Positions 1 through 8,408 of a stretch of DNA of 64,000 nucleotides are shown here, piece by piece. The position numbers were made by a program, and so were the translations under genes. The stretch comes from Candidatus Lucifugimonas marina (GTDB lineage: Bacteria > Chloroflexota > Dehalococcoidia > Lucifugimonadales > Lucifugimonadaceae), in contig CP046147.1 in assembly GCA_029593915.1 (NCBI GenBank), forward strand, positions 1,922,001 through 1,986,000, read 5' to 3'. Each line of letters opens with the position of its first letter. Positions within the stretch are counted from its first letter, which is position 1. The notes below the pieces were generated by a model, which searched no databases, had not been told where the DNA came from, and saw only the letters and a list, made by a program, of their open reading frames with translations.

Positions 1-28
1 CAAGGCAAGTAGTTACTGATTTTTTTCG

Positions 29-57
29 TCGAGCCGAGATCGAGTGATTCGGCTCGA
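29..57. promoter_or_regulatory. Inverted repeat upstream of the 2-hydroxyacid dehydrogenase gene
   Basis: TCGAGCCGA (29-37) is repeated in perfect inverse as TCGGCTCGA (49-57) with an 11-nt spacer, ending 36 bp before the start codon at 94. A T-run lies before the hairpin rather than after it, so it is not a plus-strand terminator. It could be an operator or an mRNA leader hairpin. No regulator gene is adjacent. Confidence 0.4.
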
Positions 58-93
58 ATACTTCCCATTTATATTTTTGGAGATATTTAGGAA

Positions 94-1134
94 ATGGCTA
101 AACAAAGAGTTGTAGTTCTCGGTGGTGATACCGACGACCCGCTGCATCATGAACGTGCCGAGATGGCCGGTCTCGATGTGGAGTTTGTACAAGAAGCGCC
201 TCAGTCTGAGGGTGAGGCGATGGAAGCCGTCCGAGGCGCCGACGCAATCATGATGCGCGGTGGCTGGGGATCGGAACAGGTTATCCGTGCTGCCGACTCA
301 GCCAAAGTGCTTGCGGTCTACTCACACGGTTTCAACCACATAGATGTAGATACTGCGACCGACATGGGCATTATCGTCACCAACGGCGCCGGCATGTGTG
401 CCGAAGAAGTTTCGAACCAAGCCGTAACGATGACGCTTGCTTTAAATCGTCACACTGTACAGTCGACCCTCCAACTGCGAGAAGGTCGATGGAGTTCGGC
501 TGAATTAGGACCGACCGAACCAATCGACGAGCAGACTCTTGGAATCGTCGGATTCGGAAACATCGGACGCCAGGTTGCCCGTAAGCTCGGGCAAGGGTGG
601 CGCATGGAGACGTTGGTCTACGATCCATATGTGGAACCCTGGATCATCACTGAATACGGTGTGGAGCAGGTCTTCGAGCTCAACGATTTGTTCAAGCGAT
701 CTGACTACATCGTAGTTGTCGTTCCGCTAAACGCTGAAACCTTCCACATGATCGGCAAAGAACAGTTCGACGTGATGAAGAAATCGGCCTACTACATCAA
801 CGTTTGCCGTGGTTCGGTAAACGATGAGCCGGCGTTGATCGAAGCTCTGCAACAGGGCAAGATGCGCGGTGCAGGTCTAGATGTGTTCGAGCAAGAGCCG
901 GTAGATCCCAACAACCCTCTGCTTCAGATGAAGAACGTGATAACGGCTCCTCACTCAGCTGGTCAGTCGACCCGTTCCGCATGGTTGTCGCGACAGCGCG
1001 CTTCGCAGCAGGTTGCGGCGGTGCTTCGTGGCGAATGGCCAAGTGCCGGTCAAAACCCAGAAGTGACATCCAAGCTGGAATCGAAGACACGTCACCCCGG
1101 TTCGGCAGGGGCCGTAACAGGTCACGGCGAGTAA
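94..1134 (+). CDS. D-isomer specific 2-hydroxyacid dehydrogenase, NAD-dependent
   Basis: Likely a cytosolic enzyme interconverting a 2-hydroxyacid and its 2-oxoacid with NAD(H), in the phosphoglycerate/formate/glyoxylate dehydrogenase superfamily. The nucleotide-binding loop GFGNIG is at residues 153-158. The family's catalytic trio is present: Arg239 in CRGS, Glu268 in the DVFEQEP block and His287 in APHSAG. The length of 346 aa is normal and there is no extra ACT domain, which argues against a classical SerA. An AGGAA ribosome site sits just before the ATG. The gene stands alone, followed by an inverted-repeat element and an M81 peptidase gene. The substrate cannot be read from the sequence. 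Confidence 0.85.
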   Translation: MAKQRVVVLGGDTDDPLHHERAEMAGLDVEFVQEAPQSEGEAMEAVRGADAIMMRGGWGSEQVIRAADSAKVLAVYSHGFNHIDVDTATDMGIIVTNGAGMCAEEVSNQAVTMTLALNRHTVQSTLQLREGRWSSAELGPTEPIDEQTLGIVGFGNIGRQVARKLGQGWRMETLVYDPYVEPWIITEYGVEQVFELNDLFKRSDYIVVVVPLNAETFHMIGKEQFDVMKKSAYYINVCRGSVNDEPALIEALQQGKMRGAGLDVFEQEPVDPNNPLLQMKNVITAPHSAGQSTRSAWLSRQRASQQVAAVLRGEWPSAGQNPEVTSKLESKTRHPGSAGAVTGHGE

Positions 1135-1177
1135 GCCGCTTGTCAGGTTCCTTCCTTCGTCTCGGAACGTACTGAAC

Positions 1178-1299
1178 TCCCGACGGAGGAGGGATCACGG
1201 ACAACGGCTTTGAAATTATTTGCGCGGGATTAGAGCGATCTAATCCCACGTACCTGGTCCAAACTGTGGACTATCATCCCTCGGCTGCACTCGGGAAAT
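1178..1299. repeat. Dispersed inverted-repeat element, copy A
   Basis: A 122-bp non-coding element. The left arm (1178-1197) has TCCCGA then GGAGGGATCA; the right arm (1273-1299) has ATCCCTCGG then TCGGGAAAT, so the ends are inverted versions of one another around a variable core. The interior holds a perfect hairpin, GGGATTA/TAATCCC (1226-1247). The same arms recur near 10.1, 30.4, 35.4, 46.5 and 62.7 kb. The right arm ends 12 bp before the next start codon, so the element forms part of that gene's upstream region. Confidence 0.65.
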
Positions 1300-1311
1300 T
1301 GATCTCAACCC

Positions 1312-2847
1312 ATGCCTAAAAAACTTCGTATAGCAACGCTCGGCATTCACCACGAGACCAATACGTTCGCCAGCAATCCAACGACGATGGATAGCTTCAA
1401 AGTTTCAGGAATGCAGACGTATGCCGTTCAACGTGGCCAGCAGTATTACGACATGCACGAGCGGTCATCGACTTCGATGGCGGGCTTTATTCAAGCCTCG
1501 AAACGATTAGATTTTGAACTGGTGCCGTTGATCTTCGCGGCAACTGATCCGGCTGGAACGATTAGCAAAGAGGTCTTCGACACTCTCGGCGGCGAAGCGC
1601 TCGAAATGCTTCGTGATCAGGGTCCGTTCGATGGCGTGTTGCTGAACCAAATGGGTGCTGCCGTCTCGGAAGAATATCCAGACATGGATGGCGAGCTCGC
1701 CCGTAGGGTACGCGAGATAGTCGGCACCGACGTGCCAGTAGCGATGACGCTTGATCTGCACGCAAACGTATCGCAGCAGATGGCCGACGAAACCGATGCT
1801 CTCGTAATCTACAAAACCAATCCTCACACCGACGCCGTTCCCCGAGCGCACGATGCCTGCGACCTGGTCGTTCGGATGGCTCGCGAAAACTGGCGACCTG
1901 CCAAGTGGCTCGAACAGCCTCCGATGGTGGTTGGCATCTTCCAGCACGACACACGTGACATGCCAATGAAGGCCGTTATCGACGATCTTGAAACCGTGCT
2001 TGCCCAACCAGGCATCGTAGGCGGGTCGATTGGAGAGGGCTACCCATGGTCGGACGTCTATGAAAACGGACTCGCCTGCTACGTGCTTCACGAGGATTCG
2101 ATCAAGGAAGCAAAGAAGGCGGCACGTTGGATAGCAGACCGGGCCTGGGCGAACCGCAAAGAGCTTTATGAACCGGTCGGACCTACGCCATCAGAAGCCG
2201 TTGAATATGCGCTAAAACAAGCAGCCGCCAAGCCCGATGATTCAGGTCCGATAGTGCTGCTGGATGTTGGGGACAATATCGGCGCAGGTAGTTCAGGCGA
2301 CAGCACATTCCTACTTGCAGAAGCTGTGAAGCAAGGTGCGAATTCGTGGCTACAAACGGTGCGAGATACCGAAGCCGTTGATACCTGCTTGAGGGCAGGC
2401 ATCGGATCGACGGTAACAGTTGAGGTCGGAGGCAAGACCGACTCGCTCCACGGAACGCCAGTCGAACTCACAGGTCGTATCACTCGCATTTCCGACGGAC
2501 GATTTGAGGACACCGGAACCGTACACGCCGGCTGGCGCTTCTTCGACGGTGGCACAACAGCGGTCATTGAATCGGAGGAAGGTCCAACAGTTGCACTTGT
2601 ATCGACTCGAGTTGGCAACATGAGTCGTGAGCAGTTCTACTCATTGGGCTATCGACCTGATGATTTCGATATTGTCGTTGCAAAGGGTGTTGTATCGCCA
2701 CGACCTGCTTATCAGCCTATTGCGCACGAGATGGTCACGGTGAACACGCCGGGTGCGACTTCAGCAGATATGTCGACATTCGACTACAAGCGAGTCCGTG
2801 ATTCGCTTTATCCGCTGGATATCAACGCTGAGTTCGAACACGGGTAG
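1312..2847 (+). CDS. M81 family metallopeptidase (MlrC/microcystinase C-like)
   Basis: Predicted zinc hydrolase of the MlrC family, named for the enzyme that finishes microcystin breakdown but widespread in bacteria without that pathway. The N-terminal signature HHETNTF lies at residues 13-19. The other metal-site blocks are DLHANVS (148-154) and YKTNPHTD (167-174). The 511 aa cover both the DUF1485 N-terminal part and the C-terminal MlrC part. There is no signal peptide, so it is cytosolic. No clear ribosome site precedes the ATG, and element A ends immediately upstream. The real substrate is unknown; a small peptide or amide is an inference. Confidence 0.85.
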   Translation: MPKKLRIATLGIHHETNTFASNPTTMDSFKVSGMQTYAVQRGQQYYDMHERSSTSMAGFIQASKRLDFELVPLIFAATDPAGTISKEVFDTLGGEALEMLRDQGPFDGVLLNQMGAAVSEEYPDMDGELARRVREIVGTDVPVAMTLDLHANVSQQMADETDALVIYKTNPHTDAVPRAHDACDLVVRMARENWRPAKWLEQPPMVVGIFQHDTRDMPMKAVIDDLETVLAQPGIVGGSIGEGYPWSDVYENGLACYVLHEDSIKEAKKAARWIADRAWANRKELYEPVGPTPSEAVEYALKQAAAKPDDSGPIVLLDVGDNIGAGSSGDSTFLLAEAVKQGANSWLQTVRDTEAVDTCLRAGIGSTVTVEVGGKTDSLHGTPVELTGRITRISDGRFEDTGTVHAGWRFFDGGTTAVIESEEGPTVALVSTRVGNMSREQFYSLGYRPDDFDIVVAKGVVSPRPAYQPIAHEMVTVNTPGATSADMSTFDYKRVRDSLYPLDINAEFEHG

Positions 2848-2855
2848 CGAACCAC

Positions 2856-2955
2856 CCCTTCTCCCAGCGGGAGAAGGTTGGGATGAGGGAGAGTCGGTCG
2901 ACTACGCCGCCAATTGGCGTTCCCCCTCACCTAAATCCTCTCCCTGAGGGAGAGG
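2856..2955. repeat. REP-like palindromic repeat
   Basis: Two imperfect inverted copies of a GC-rich unit. The first (2856-2889) reads CCTTCTCCCAGCGGGAGAAGG followed by a GATGAGGG end. The second (2922-2955), in reverse, reads CCTCTCCCTCAGGGAGAGG followed by a GTGAGGG end. Each unit is itself a hairpin, and together they form a larger cruciform-like structure. It fills the gap between two convergent genes. Repeats of this general look (a palindromic CTCTCCC...GGGAGAG unit with a GTGAGGG end) are common dispersed elements in bacterial genomes, and it may also stop transcription. Confidence 0.6.
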
Positions 2956-2981
2956 ACTTCAAAACGTCTAATTAATAGAAC

Positions 2982-3677
2982 TTACTTGCCGTTTTCGATG
3001 ATGTTGGCGACGTGATCCCAACCGTCGATCCATGATTCGTCGCTAGCGTATTCGAAAAGTGAGCGCACGTCGTCAGCCGAAATTTCCATACGCCAATTCA
3101 CCTTGCGAGATGACTTGCCATCTATCGACAGGCGAATGGCATCATCGAGTTCAATCCGGTATTCAACACCTTTGTAGAGATGCTCGCCCTTGTCCTTGCT
3201 AATGCCATGATCTCGAACGGGGAATGTGTGCTTCGTTTCGTAATCCCATGCAAGCCGAACCCGGCTCAATCCCATCGTAGTTTCGGCTGCTTTGTACCAG
3301 GTTTCCATATCAGCTCGGCCAAAGATGTACGGCAAGCGAAGATCAGGATCAGGCATCAACCAATCGCCACGAGTCAGGCTAACCTTCATGCCCGTCACGG
3401 CGTCGCCGGTGTGGCGAAGACTCAATTGCTTGACGATACCATCTTCAAAATGCGTCACGTCGAGAGAGTTTTCGCCCAAGCCCCATTCCTGCTCGCGCCA
3501 TACGCTTGAAGCCACTCCGTCCTTCAAGACGATCTTGTGATTGAGTTGTCGAAATTCATCGTCTTCAACCACGTGTCTAATATCCAGAGAGCCTTTCTGT
3601 TCCCGACCGAATTTAGTATTCCTGATAGGGATCGTGGCGCGCTCGTAGTAGTGATCTAGCAGAGATTCGACTGACAT
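2982..3677 (-). CDS. Hypothetical protein, 231 aa
   Basis: I do not recognise the family. The protein is soluble-looking, with no signal peptide or membrane segment, and is rich in charged and aromatic residues (many Trp and Tyr). Patterns such as alternating hydrophobic stretches suggest a mostly beta fold; this is an inference. There are no Cys pairs, no obvious catalytic motif and no nucleotide-binding loop. It is convergent with the M81 peptidase gene across a REP-like repeat and lies upstream of the CehA-like gene on the opposite side of a 110-bp gap. The two minus-strand genes are not tightly coupled. Codon use matches the neighbours, so it is probably a real gene. Confidence 0.6.
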   Translation of the reverse strand: MSVESLLDHYYERATIPIRNTKFGREQKGSLDIRHVVEDDEFRQLNHKIVLKDGVASSVWREQEWGLGENSLDVTHFEDGIVKQLSLRHTGDAVTGMKVSLTRGDWLMPDPDLRLPYIFGRADMETWYKAAETTMGLSRVRLAWDYETKHTFPVRDHGISKDKGEHLYKGVEYRIELDDAIRLSIDGKSSRKVNWRMEISADDVRSLFEYASDESWIDGWDHVANIIENGK

Positions 3678-3786
3678 TGTTCTAAAGTAACTCGGGACTT
3701 CTTGTGCGGTTCTGGATGGTTCGAACGAAACGAACCCGAGCGAGTTTACCCGCTGGGATCGACAATCGGTTGTACGTTCGATGCAA

Positions 3787-5232
3787 TCAAGTCAGATTGC
3801 GATACCAGTCTTGCCCTTGCTTGAACAGGTCGACCACTTCTTTTCGTTGTGAGTCGTTGTAGAAGCGACCTTTGGTTTTTACCCAGTTGATACCTTCGCC
3901 GATTTGATCGGTGTAGAACTTCGCCGACTCAACACTCGCTTCCGAGCGTTCGCCAGTTCCGGTGAGGTACACAGGGCTGGTGTGCGCCCAGATGGGCTGA
4001 TTGAACGAATCTCGTGAACCGGAGCCGAGTCTGGCTCCGATCCAGCCGTCGGTTTCGGCGATCAACTCCATTTCGATATGACCAACCGTTACGCCTTCGC
4101 CAAAATCTCGGCGTGCGATAACTTTTCCGTTTTGTACGATTTCGACCTTTTGCACCGGATAGTGCGAGCTCCAATTGGCATGAATTGGAATCGTGGTGCC
4201 CTTTTCGACTTCCAGGGTGTCGCCGGGTTCTTGACCTGCGACTGAAAGATACAAAGCGGGACCGTTCGTGATGAAAGTCTTGCCGGTACGAATTCCGTCT
4301 AGCCAGGAATCGTAGGCAAACCCACCGTTGGTCTGCGAGTAAACACGGTTTGCCGAGCTAACGAACCAGTCGGAACCGGTCGACACAGGCATTTTGATTC
4401 CGGTATTCAGCATGTGATACCAGTAGAGATACTCGATATCGGTCCAGAACGGATCGAACAGGTTCATGGCGTGAACCTTGCCGAGTGCTGCTGCCACAGG
4501 CGCTTCCATTCCCTGACCGTTGTGGCACCAGATAACCAATCCGTCTTGATCATTCGCTAAGTCGCAGGCGTAGCTCAGCGGCGGATAGTCAGGATCGAAC
4601 TGATCGACGATTAGTCCACGTGAGATCGGTTCGACCTGATTACGAATGTTCAAAAGCATCACGTGCCCGTATCCGATCTTGAATGGATCGGAAGGGTCGT
4701 GGTTGTGGCGAGTCTCCTCACCGCTTTGTACGTGATGATGCGTGTCGGTGTACTCGGTGAGCACTCCCGGTGGGTATTTGTTGGTAGCGTAGTCGAGATC
4801 CCAGCGCTTGAGAATCGACACCGCTGTCATCCGAAGGTCTTCAACTCGCGAATCGTAGCCCAGTCGGCGATCAGGATCGGTTTCCTTTTCGTCGTAGTGA
4901 ATGTGAGTGTTGCCGGGGTGCCATCCGCGTTCTGGCAGATCAGACCAACGTTCGAGTTTGATATCTACTGAGGAATCGGTCGATCCGTCGACCTCGACGA
5001 TTCCTTCCCACGGCGTGAACTCAGTTCCGCGCTCAACCAGTACGCGGTGATATCCACGCGTGGTGTCGAGGGCGAACTGACCGTTGCTGTAGAAAAACGG
5101 CTCGCCTGTGCCAACTTTCCACATCGCATCGGCGGGAGCGACGTTTTCGCCGTTCGGGGCAAGTACCTGAACTCGAGCCTGAACGACTTCGCCTGTTGCG
5201 GCGTCTCGAATTTCACCAATTATCTTTGGCAT
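3787..5232 (-). CDS. CehA/McbA-type metallohydrolase (PHP-like)
   Basis: Resembles the CehA/McbA family of carbaryl-type ester and amide hydrolases with a PHP-like metal site. Residues 1-95 look like a beta-sandwich or carboxypeptidase-regulatory-like domain. The metal site begins at NTHIHYD (residues 108-114), and further candidate ligands are in the CHNGQG and STGSDWF blocks. I place the start at 5232 (MPKIIGEI...), 481 aa, because GAGAGG lies about 9 nt upstream. An in-frame start at 5364 would run up against the divergent cupin gene and adds an unconvincing N-terminus. No signal peptide is seen. The substrate is unknown; pesticide hydrolysis should not be assumed. Confidence 0.75.
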   Translation of the reverse strand: MPKIIGEIRDAATGEVVQARVQVLAPNGENVAPADAMWKVGTGEPFFYSNGQFALDTTRGYHRVLVERGTEFTPWEGIVEVDGSTDSSVDIKLERWSDLPERGWHPGNTHIHYDEKETDPDRRLGYDSRVEDLRMTAVSILKRWDLDYATNKYPPGVLTEYTDTHHHVQSGEETRHNHDPSDPFKIGYGHVMLLNIRNQVEPISRGLIVDQFDPDYPPLSYACDLANDQDGLVIWCHNGQGMEAPVAAALGKVHAMNLFDPFWTDIEYLYWYHMLNTGIKMPVSTGSDWFVSSANRVYSQTNGGFAYDSWLDGIRTGKTFITNGPALYLSVAGQEPGDTLEVEKGTTIPIHANWSSHYPVQKVEIVQNGKVIARRDFGEGVTVGHIEMELIAETDGWIGARLGSGSRDSFNQPIWAHTSPVYLTGTGERSEASVESAKFYTDQIGEGINWVKTKGRFYNDSQRKEVVDLFKQGQDWYRNLT

Positions 5233-5368
5233 CTCGTTCCTCTCGTTGTTCTTTACATCGAACCCGATACTGATCTGGAGTCTTGATCGTGCTACGTTAT
5301 CGGCATCACGAAAAATCAGCAAGAAGTCGGGATGCCGGCTTCTGCCATAAGTTACGGGAGTCAATGAA

Positions 5369-5848
5369 ATGGGAACCGACTACGAAGGCGTAGTGGCGGC
5401 TATAAGCGATGTGGTTGAAGGACCAATTCCACCTCGTGTGGATGCCACTTTCGGACCGGGCATGATGCACATCGAGATCGACAAGATTGTTGAGCAGATG
5501 GGACCACCGCCGTGGTCGAAGCTTCTGGTCGAGGACGAACGAAACCGTGGCACGCTGATCGCATCAGCGCCGGGTCAGGGTAATCACGCTCACTGGCACA
5601 GCAACTTCGATGAGTGGTGGTTCGTCATGAAGGGCAAGCTGCGGTGGGAGCTAACCGGCGGGAAGATAATTCATGCTCAGAAAGGCGATATCGTTTGGAT
5701 TCCCCGCGGAACAGTTCACCACATCGTCACCGAGGGCGATGAGATGAGTCTTCGCTTCGCCGTTGCTATGCCGCCCGCAGTTCATGTGTGGCAGGAAGAA
5801 TGCGAGAACTGCGACGACACCTGGGAAGCTCGTACGCCCAGCGACTAA
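5369..5848 (+). CDS. Cupin domain protein
   Basis: A single-domain cupin of 159 aa. Both cupin motifs fit the consensus exactly: motif 1 spans the HAHWH, FDEWW and MKG block (two metal-binding His plus Glu), and motif 2 is GDIVWIPRGTVHH. A metal ion is therefore expected. The gene is divergent from the CehA-like hydrolase, with 136 bp between start codons when the shorter hydrolase start is used, so the two may share a control region. GGGAG lies 8 nt before the ATG. Cupins of this type can be dioxygenases, isomerases or sugar-binding proteins; the sequence alone does not decide. Confidence 0.8.
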   Translation: MGTDYEGVVAAISDVVEGPIPPRVDATFGPGMMHIEIDKIVEQMGPPPWSKLLVEDERNRGTLIASAPGQGNHAHWHSNFDEWWFVMKGKLRWELTGGKIIHAQKGDIVWIPRGTVHHIVTEGDEMSLRFAVAMPPAVHVWQEECENCDDTWEARTPSD

Positions 5849-5890
5849 GGCAAGATTCCTCGCAATGCCAAGGTGGCCAGGCGAATTCGT

Positions 5891-6065
5891 CCCCCTGTCA
5901 TTGCGAGGAGTTCGACGAGGTGGCAATCGGTTGGCTGGGGTTCATTCGGACGATCCAGCAGGTCGTGCGTTACCTAGCGACCATCGCAGCCGGATTAGAC
6001 CAACAGCGTTGCTCAGCTACATTGATTGCCACGGCTGCCTTTGGCTTTCTCGCAATGACAGGGGG
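5891..6065. repeat. MITE-like element with perfect 17-bp terminal inverted repeats
   Basis: CCCCCTGTCATTGCGAG (5891-5907) is matched by its exact reverse complement at 6049-6065. A second, inner inverted pair (around GGCAATC near 5921 and GATTGCC near 6024) extends the symmetry. The 175-bp interior has no coding potential. A partial version of the arm (CCTCGCAATGCCA) occurs just outside at 5853-5865. This is the layout of a miniature inverted-repeat element; no transposase is in the window. It separates the cupin and uppP genes, which converge here. Confidence 0.7.
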
Positions 6066-6077
6066 GCGAAGTGCCAG

Positions 6078-6911
6078 CTACGCCCCGGCTGCTCGAGCGA
6101 TCACCACAGCCCCACCCGTAACTGCGCAGTAAATGATAAACGGCAAGAGAGACCCAGTGCGCAGTAGCCTCAACAACCCAGCGATCACAAAATATGCCGT
6201 GATTCCCGAAACTATCGCTCCCAGAACAGCAGCTCCGAGATCAACGTTTTCGGTCGAATCGAGCGCGTCCATCGCAACCAACACGCCGGCGCCCGCAATG
6301 GCGGGAGTGGCGAGCAGCATCGAAAAACGAGCAGCTGACTCACGGGACAGACCGAGAGCCATACCGGCGATCATTGTCACTCCAGAACGAGAGACTCCCG
6401 GGAACACAGCCAGAGTTTGGATAAGACCAATCGTGAAGCCCTGTGGAGTCTTCATCGCTCCGATTCCGTAACCCGTTTTGTGAACTTTCCTAACGAACAA
6501 TTCACCGGCAACAAGCGCTATCGCAGTGCCCATCAATAGCCAGCCAACGGCAGTCGGATCTCGGAATTCGCTCTCTAGCGCATCTTTGATGAACGGACCA
6601 AACACAACAAGCGGAATCGTTCCGGCGACGATCAATATCGCCAACATTCTCGCCCGAATCGCCCCACCAGCGTCATCGACTTCAACCAGTTGATTAGCAG
6701 CTAAACCAGTTGCCATCTGAATCCACTCCCGCCGGAAATAAATTAGCACTGCAGCAAGTGTGCCGACGTGCACAGCCGCGTCGAAAAATAACCCCTGGTC
6801 GGGCCAATTGAATAACCACGACCCGAGGATCAGATGTCCGCTGCTGCTGATCGGCAAGAATTCTGTGATGCCCTGCACCACGGCAAGGACGATTATCTGG
6901 ATGAATGACAT
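6078..6911 (-). CDS. uppP: Undecaprenyl-diphosphatase (UppP/BacA)
   Basis: Integral membrane phosphatase that recycles undecaprenyl pyrophosphate, the lipid carrier for cell-wall and surface glycans. The two signature blocks are present: GITEFLPISSSGH (residues 14-26) with the conserved Glu17 and Ser-rich loop, and PGVSRSG (171-177) with the essential Arg. Seven or eight hydrophobic segments fill the 277 aa, the normal family length. AGGAACTC directly precedes the ATG. If this lineage lacks peptidoglycan, as the division cluster here suggests, the carrier would serve S-layer glycosylation or other surface glycans instead. Confidence 0.93.
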   Translation of the reverse strand: MSFIQIIVLAVVQGITEFLPISSSGHLILGSWLFNWPDQGLFFDAAVHVGTLAAVLIYFRREWIQMATGLAANQLVEVDDAGGAIRARMLAILIVAGTIPLVVFGPFIKDALESEFRDPTAVGWLLMGTAIALVAGELFVRKVHKTGYGIGAMKTPQGFTIGLIQTLAVFPGVSRSGVTMIAGMALGLSRESAARFSMLLATPAIAGAGVLVAMDALDSTENVDLGAAVLGAIVSGITAYFVIAGLLRLLRTGSLLPFIIYCAVTGGAVVIARAAGA

Positions 6912-7061
6912 GAGTTCCTAAAGTTTGAACTTTTCGAAAAAACCACGCTAGGTATTCACACAACGTCTATCGGGCTTGTTAACCTTCTCGCGTCACTCGG
7001 CAGTAAACGTTAAATCGACCTGCCAATCAACAATTCGCCTTATATAAATACGAGAAATAAG

Positions 7062-8273
7062 ATGGCAACCGCTGCGGTTATCAACCGAATCGAAACACTA
7101 CGCAATCCCGAATATCCGATGATCGTGTGGGCAAAGGTCTACAGCTCTGACGGCTACGTCGGACTCGGAGAAACTTCGTTCTCTCCCGACGCCATCGAAG
7201 CTTATATTCACGGCGATATTGCCCCCTACCTGCTCGGCAAAGACCCCGACCAGCTAGATATGCACTGGGACACACTTGGTCGTCGGATGAAGGTTAATCG
7301 TGGCCGAAGCGTTGACGCATCGTCGGTTTCAGCAATCGATATGGCGCTTTGGGATTTGTACGCTCGTCGCAACGACCAGCCTCTTTACCAAGTGCTTGGC
7401 GGATTAGCCCGAGAAAAAATCAGGGTTTACAACACCTGCGCTGGCTACTCGTACGGAGTGAAAGTAAGCGGCGGGTGGAAGCCGGGCCAGATCGATTACA
7501 GGCCCGAGCAGCCATACGAGGACTACCACGCCTTTATGACTGACGCTGGTGAACTTGCCGACAGCCTTATGTCGGAAGGTTTCACCGCTATGAAAATTTG
7601 GCCATTCGACAAATACTCGAACGAGTCCAACGGTCAGTTCATCCACAACACCGAGCTCGAAGAAGGAACTGAGCCCTTCCGCAAAATTCGAGAAAAAGTC
7701 GGCAACAAGATGGATGTGATGGTCGAGATGCACAGCCTGTGGAATCTTTCCTCGGCAAAGCGAATCGCCAAGTCGGTCGAGCCGCACAACCCATTCTGGT
7801 TCGAAGACCCAGTACCGATGGACAACATCGACACCCTCGCCGAGTTCCGTCGATCCACCGAAGTCGCAACTACCGCCAGTGAAACAGTTGCAACGCGATG
7901 GGCGTTCCGAGAAATGTTCGAGAAGCAGGCGATGACTATCTGCATGCTCGACATTTCGTGGGTTGGTGGAATTTCCGAAGCCAAGCGAATCGCTTCGATG
8001 GCGCATGCCTACCACATGCCAGTGGCTCCTCACGACTGCGTGGGACCTGTGACATTGATGTTCAGCGTTCACCTTTCATTGAACGCACCGAATGCACTTA
8101 TTCAAGAAACAGTTCGTGCGTACAACAACACGTGGTACAAGGACATCGTCGATCAGCTCCCTAAGATTGAAAACGGATATGCGTTCCCGCCAACTGGCGT
8201 TGGATCGGGTACGAACTTGATCGACAAGTTCCTGAACGACCCACAGACCACAACAATGAACAGCGAGCTGTAA
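7062..8273 (+). CDS. Mandelate racemase/muconate lactonizing enzyme family protein
   Basis: Enolase-superfamily enzyme of 403 aa, expected to abstract a proton next to a carboxylate in an acid-sugar or related substrate with Mg2+. The N-terminal capping domain covers about residues 1-125 and the barrel the rest. Likely metal ligands are Glu222 (VEMHSLW), Glu248 (FEDP) and Glu274 (ASETVATR). Candidate acid/base residues are Lys178, His224 and His324 (APHD). The gene is monocistronic: it has a divergent neighbour (uppP) upstream and a strong terminator just downstream. The substrate is not identifiable; dehydratases and epimerases share this scaffold. Confidence 0.87.
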   Translation: MATAAVINRIETLRNPEYPMIVWAKVYSSDGYVGLGETSFSPDAIEAYIHGDIAPYLLGKDPDQLDMHWDTLGRRMKVNRGRSVDASSVSAIDMALWDLYARRNDQPLYQVLGGLAREKIRVYNTCAGYSYGVKVSGGWKPGQIDYRPEQPYEDYHAFMTDAGELADSLMSEGFTAMKIWPFDKYSNESNGQFIHNTELEEGTEPFRKIREKVGNKMDVMVEMHSLWNLSSAKRIAKSVEPHNPFWFEDPVPMDNIDTLAEFRRSTEVATTASETVATRWAFREMFEKQAMTICMLDISWVGGISEAKRIASMAHAYHMPVAPHDCVGPVTLMFSVHLSLNAPNALIQETVRAYNNTWYKDIVDQLPKIENGYAFPPTGVGSGTNLIDKFLNDPQTTTMNSEL

Positions 8274-8295
8274 ACGTCGTTCAAATTCGTAATCC

Positions 8296-8327
8296 AAAGT
8301 GCTGACTCTAACGGGTCAGCACTTTTT
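8296..8327 (+). terminator. Rho-independent terminator
   Basis: A perfect 11-bp stem, AAAGTGCTGAC (8296-8306) and GTCAGCACTTT (8315-8325), ends in a short T-run 22 bp after the mandelate racemase-family gene. Confidence 0.9.
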
Positions 8328-8408
8328 GGTTAATTATCGCCACAGCTCGGTCGACGGCAGCCATATATGATCACGCCGTCGATTGAGAAAATCAGGCTGG
8401 AGTTTCCT

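Noticed and set aside
5763..6167. Plus-strand frames of 114-134 aa over the repeat between the cupin gene and uppP
   Set aside because: They overlap the end of the cupin gene and the 17-bp terminal inverted repeats in two frames at once, which is expected of chance frames in GC-rich repeats.
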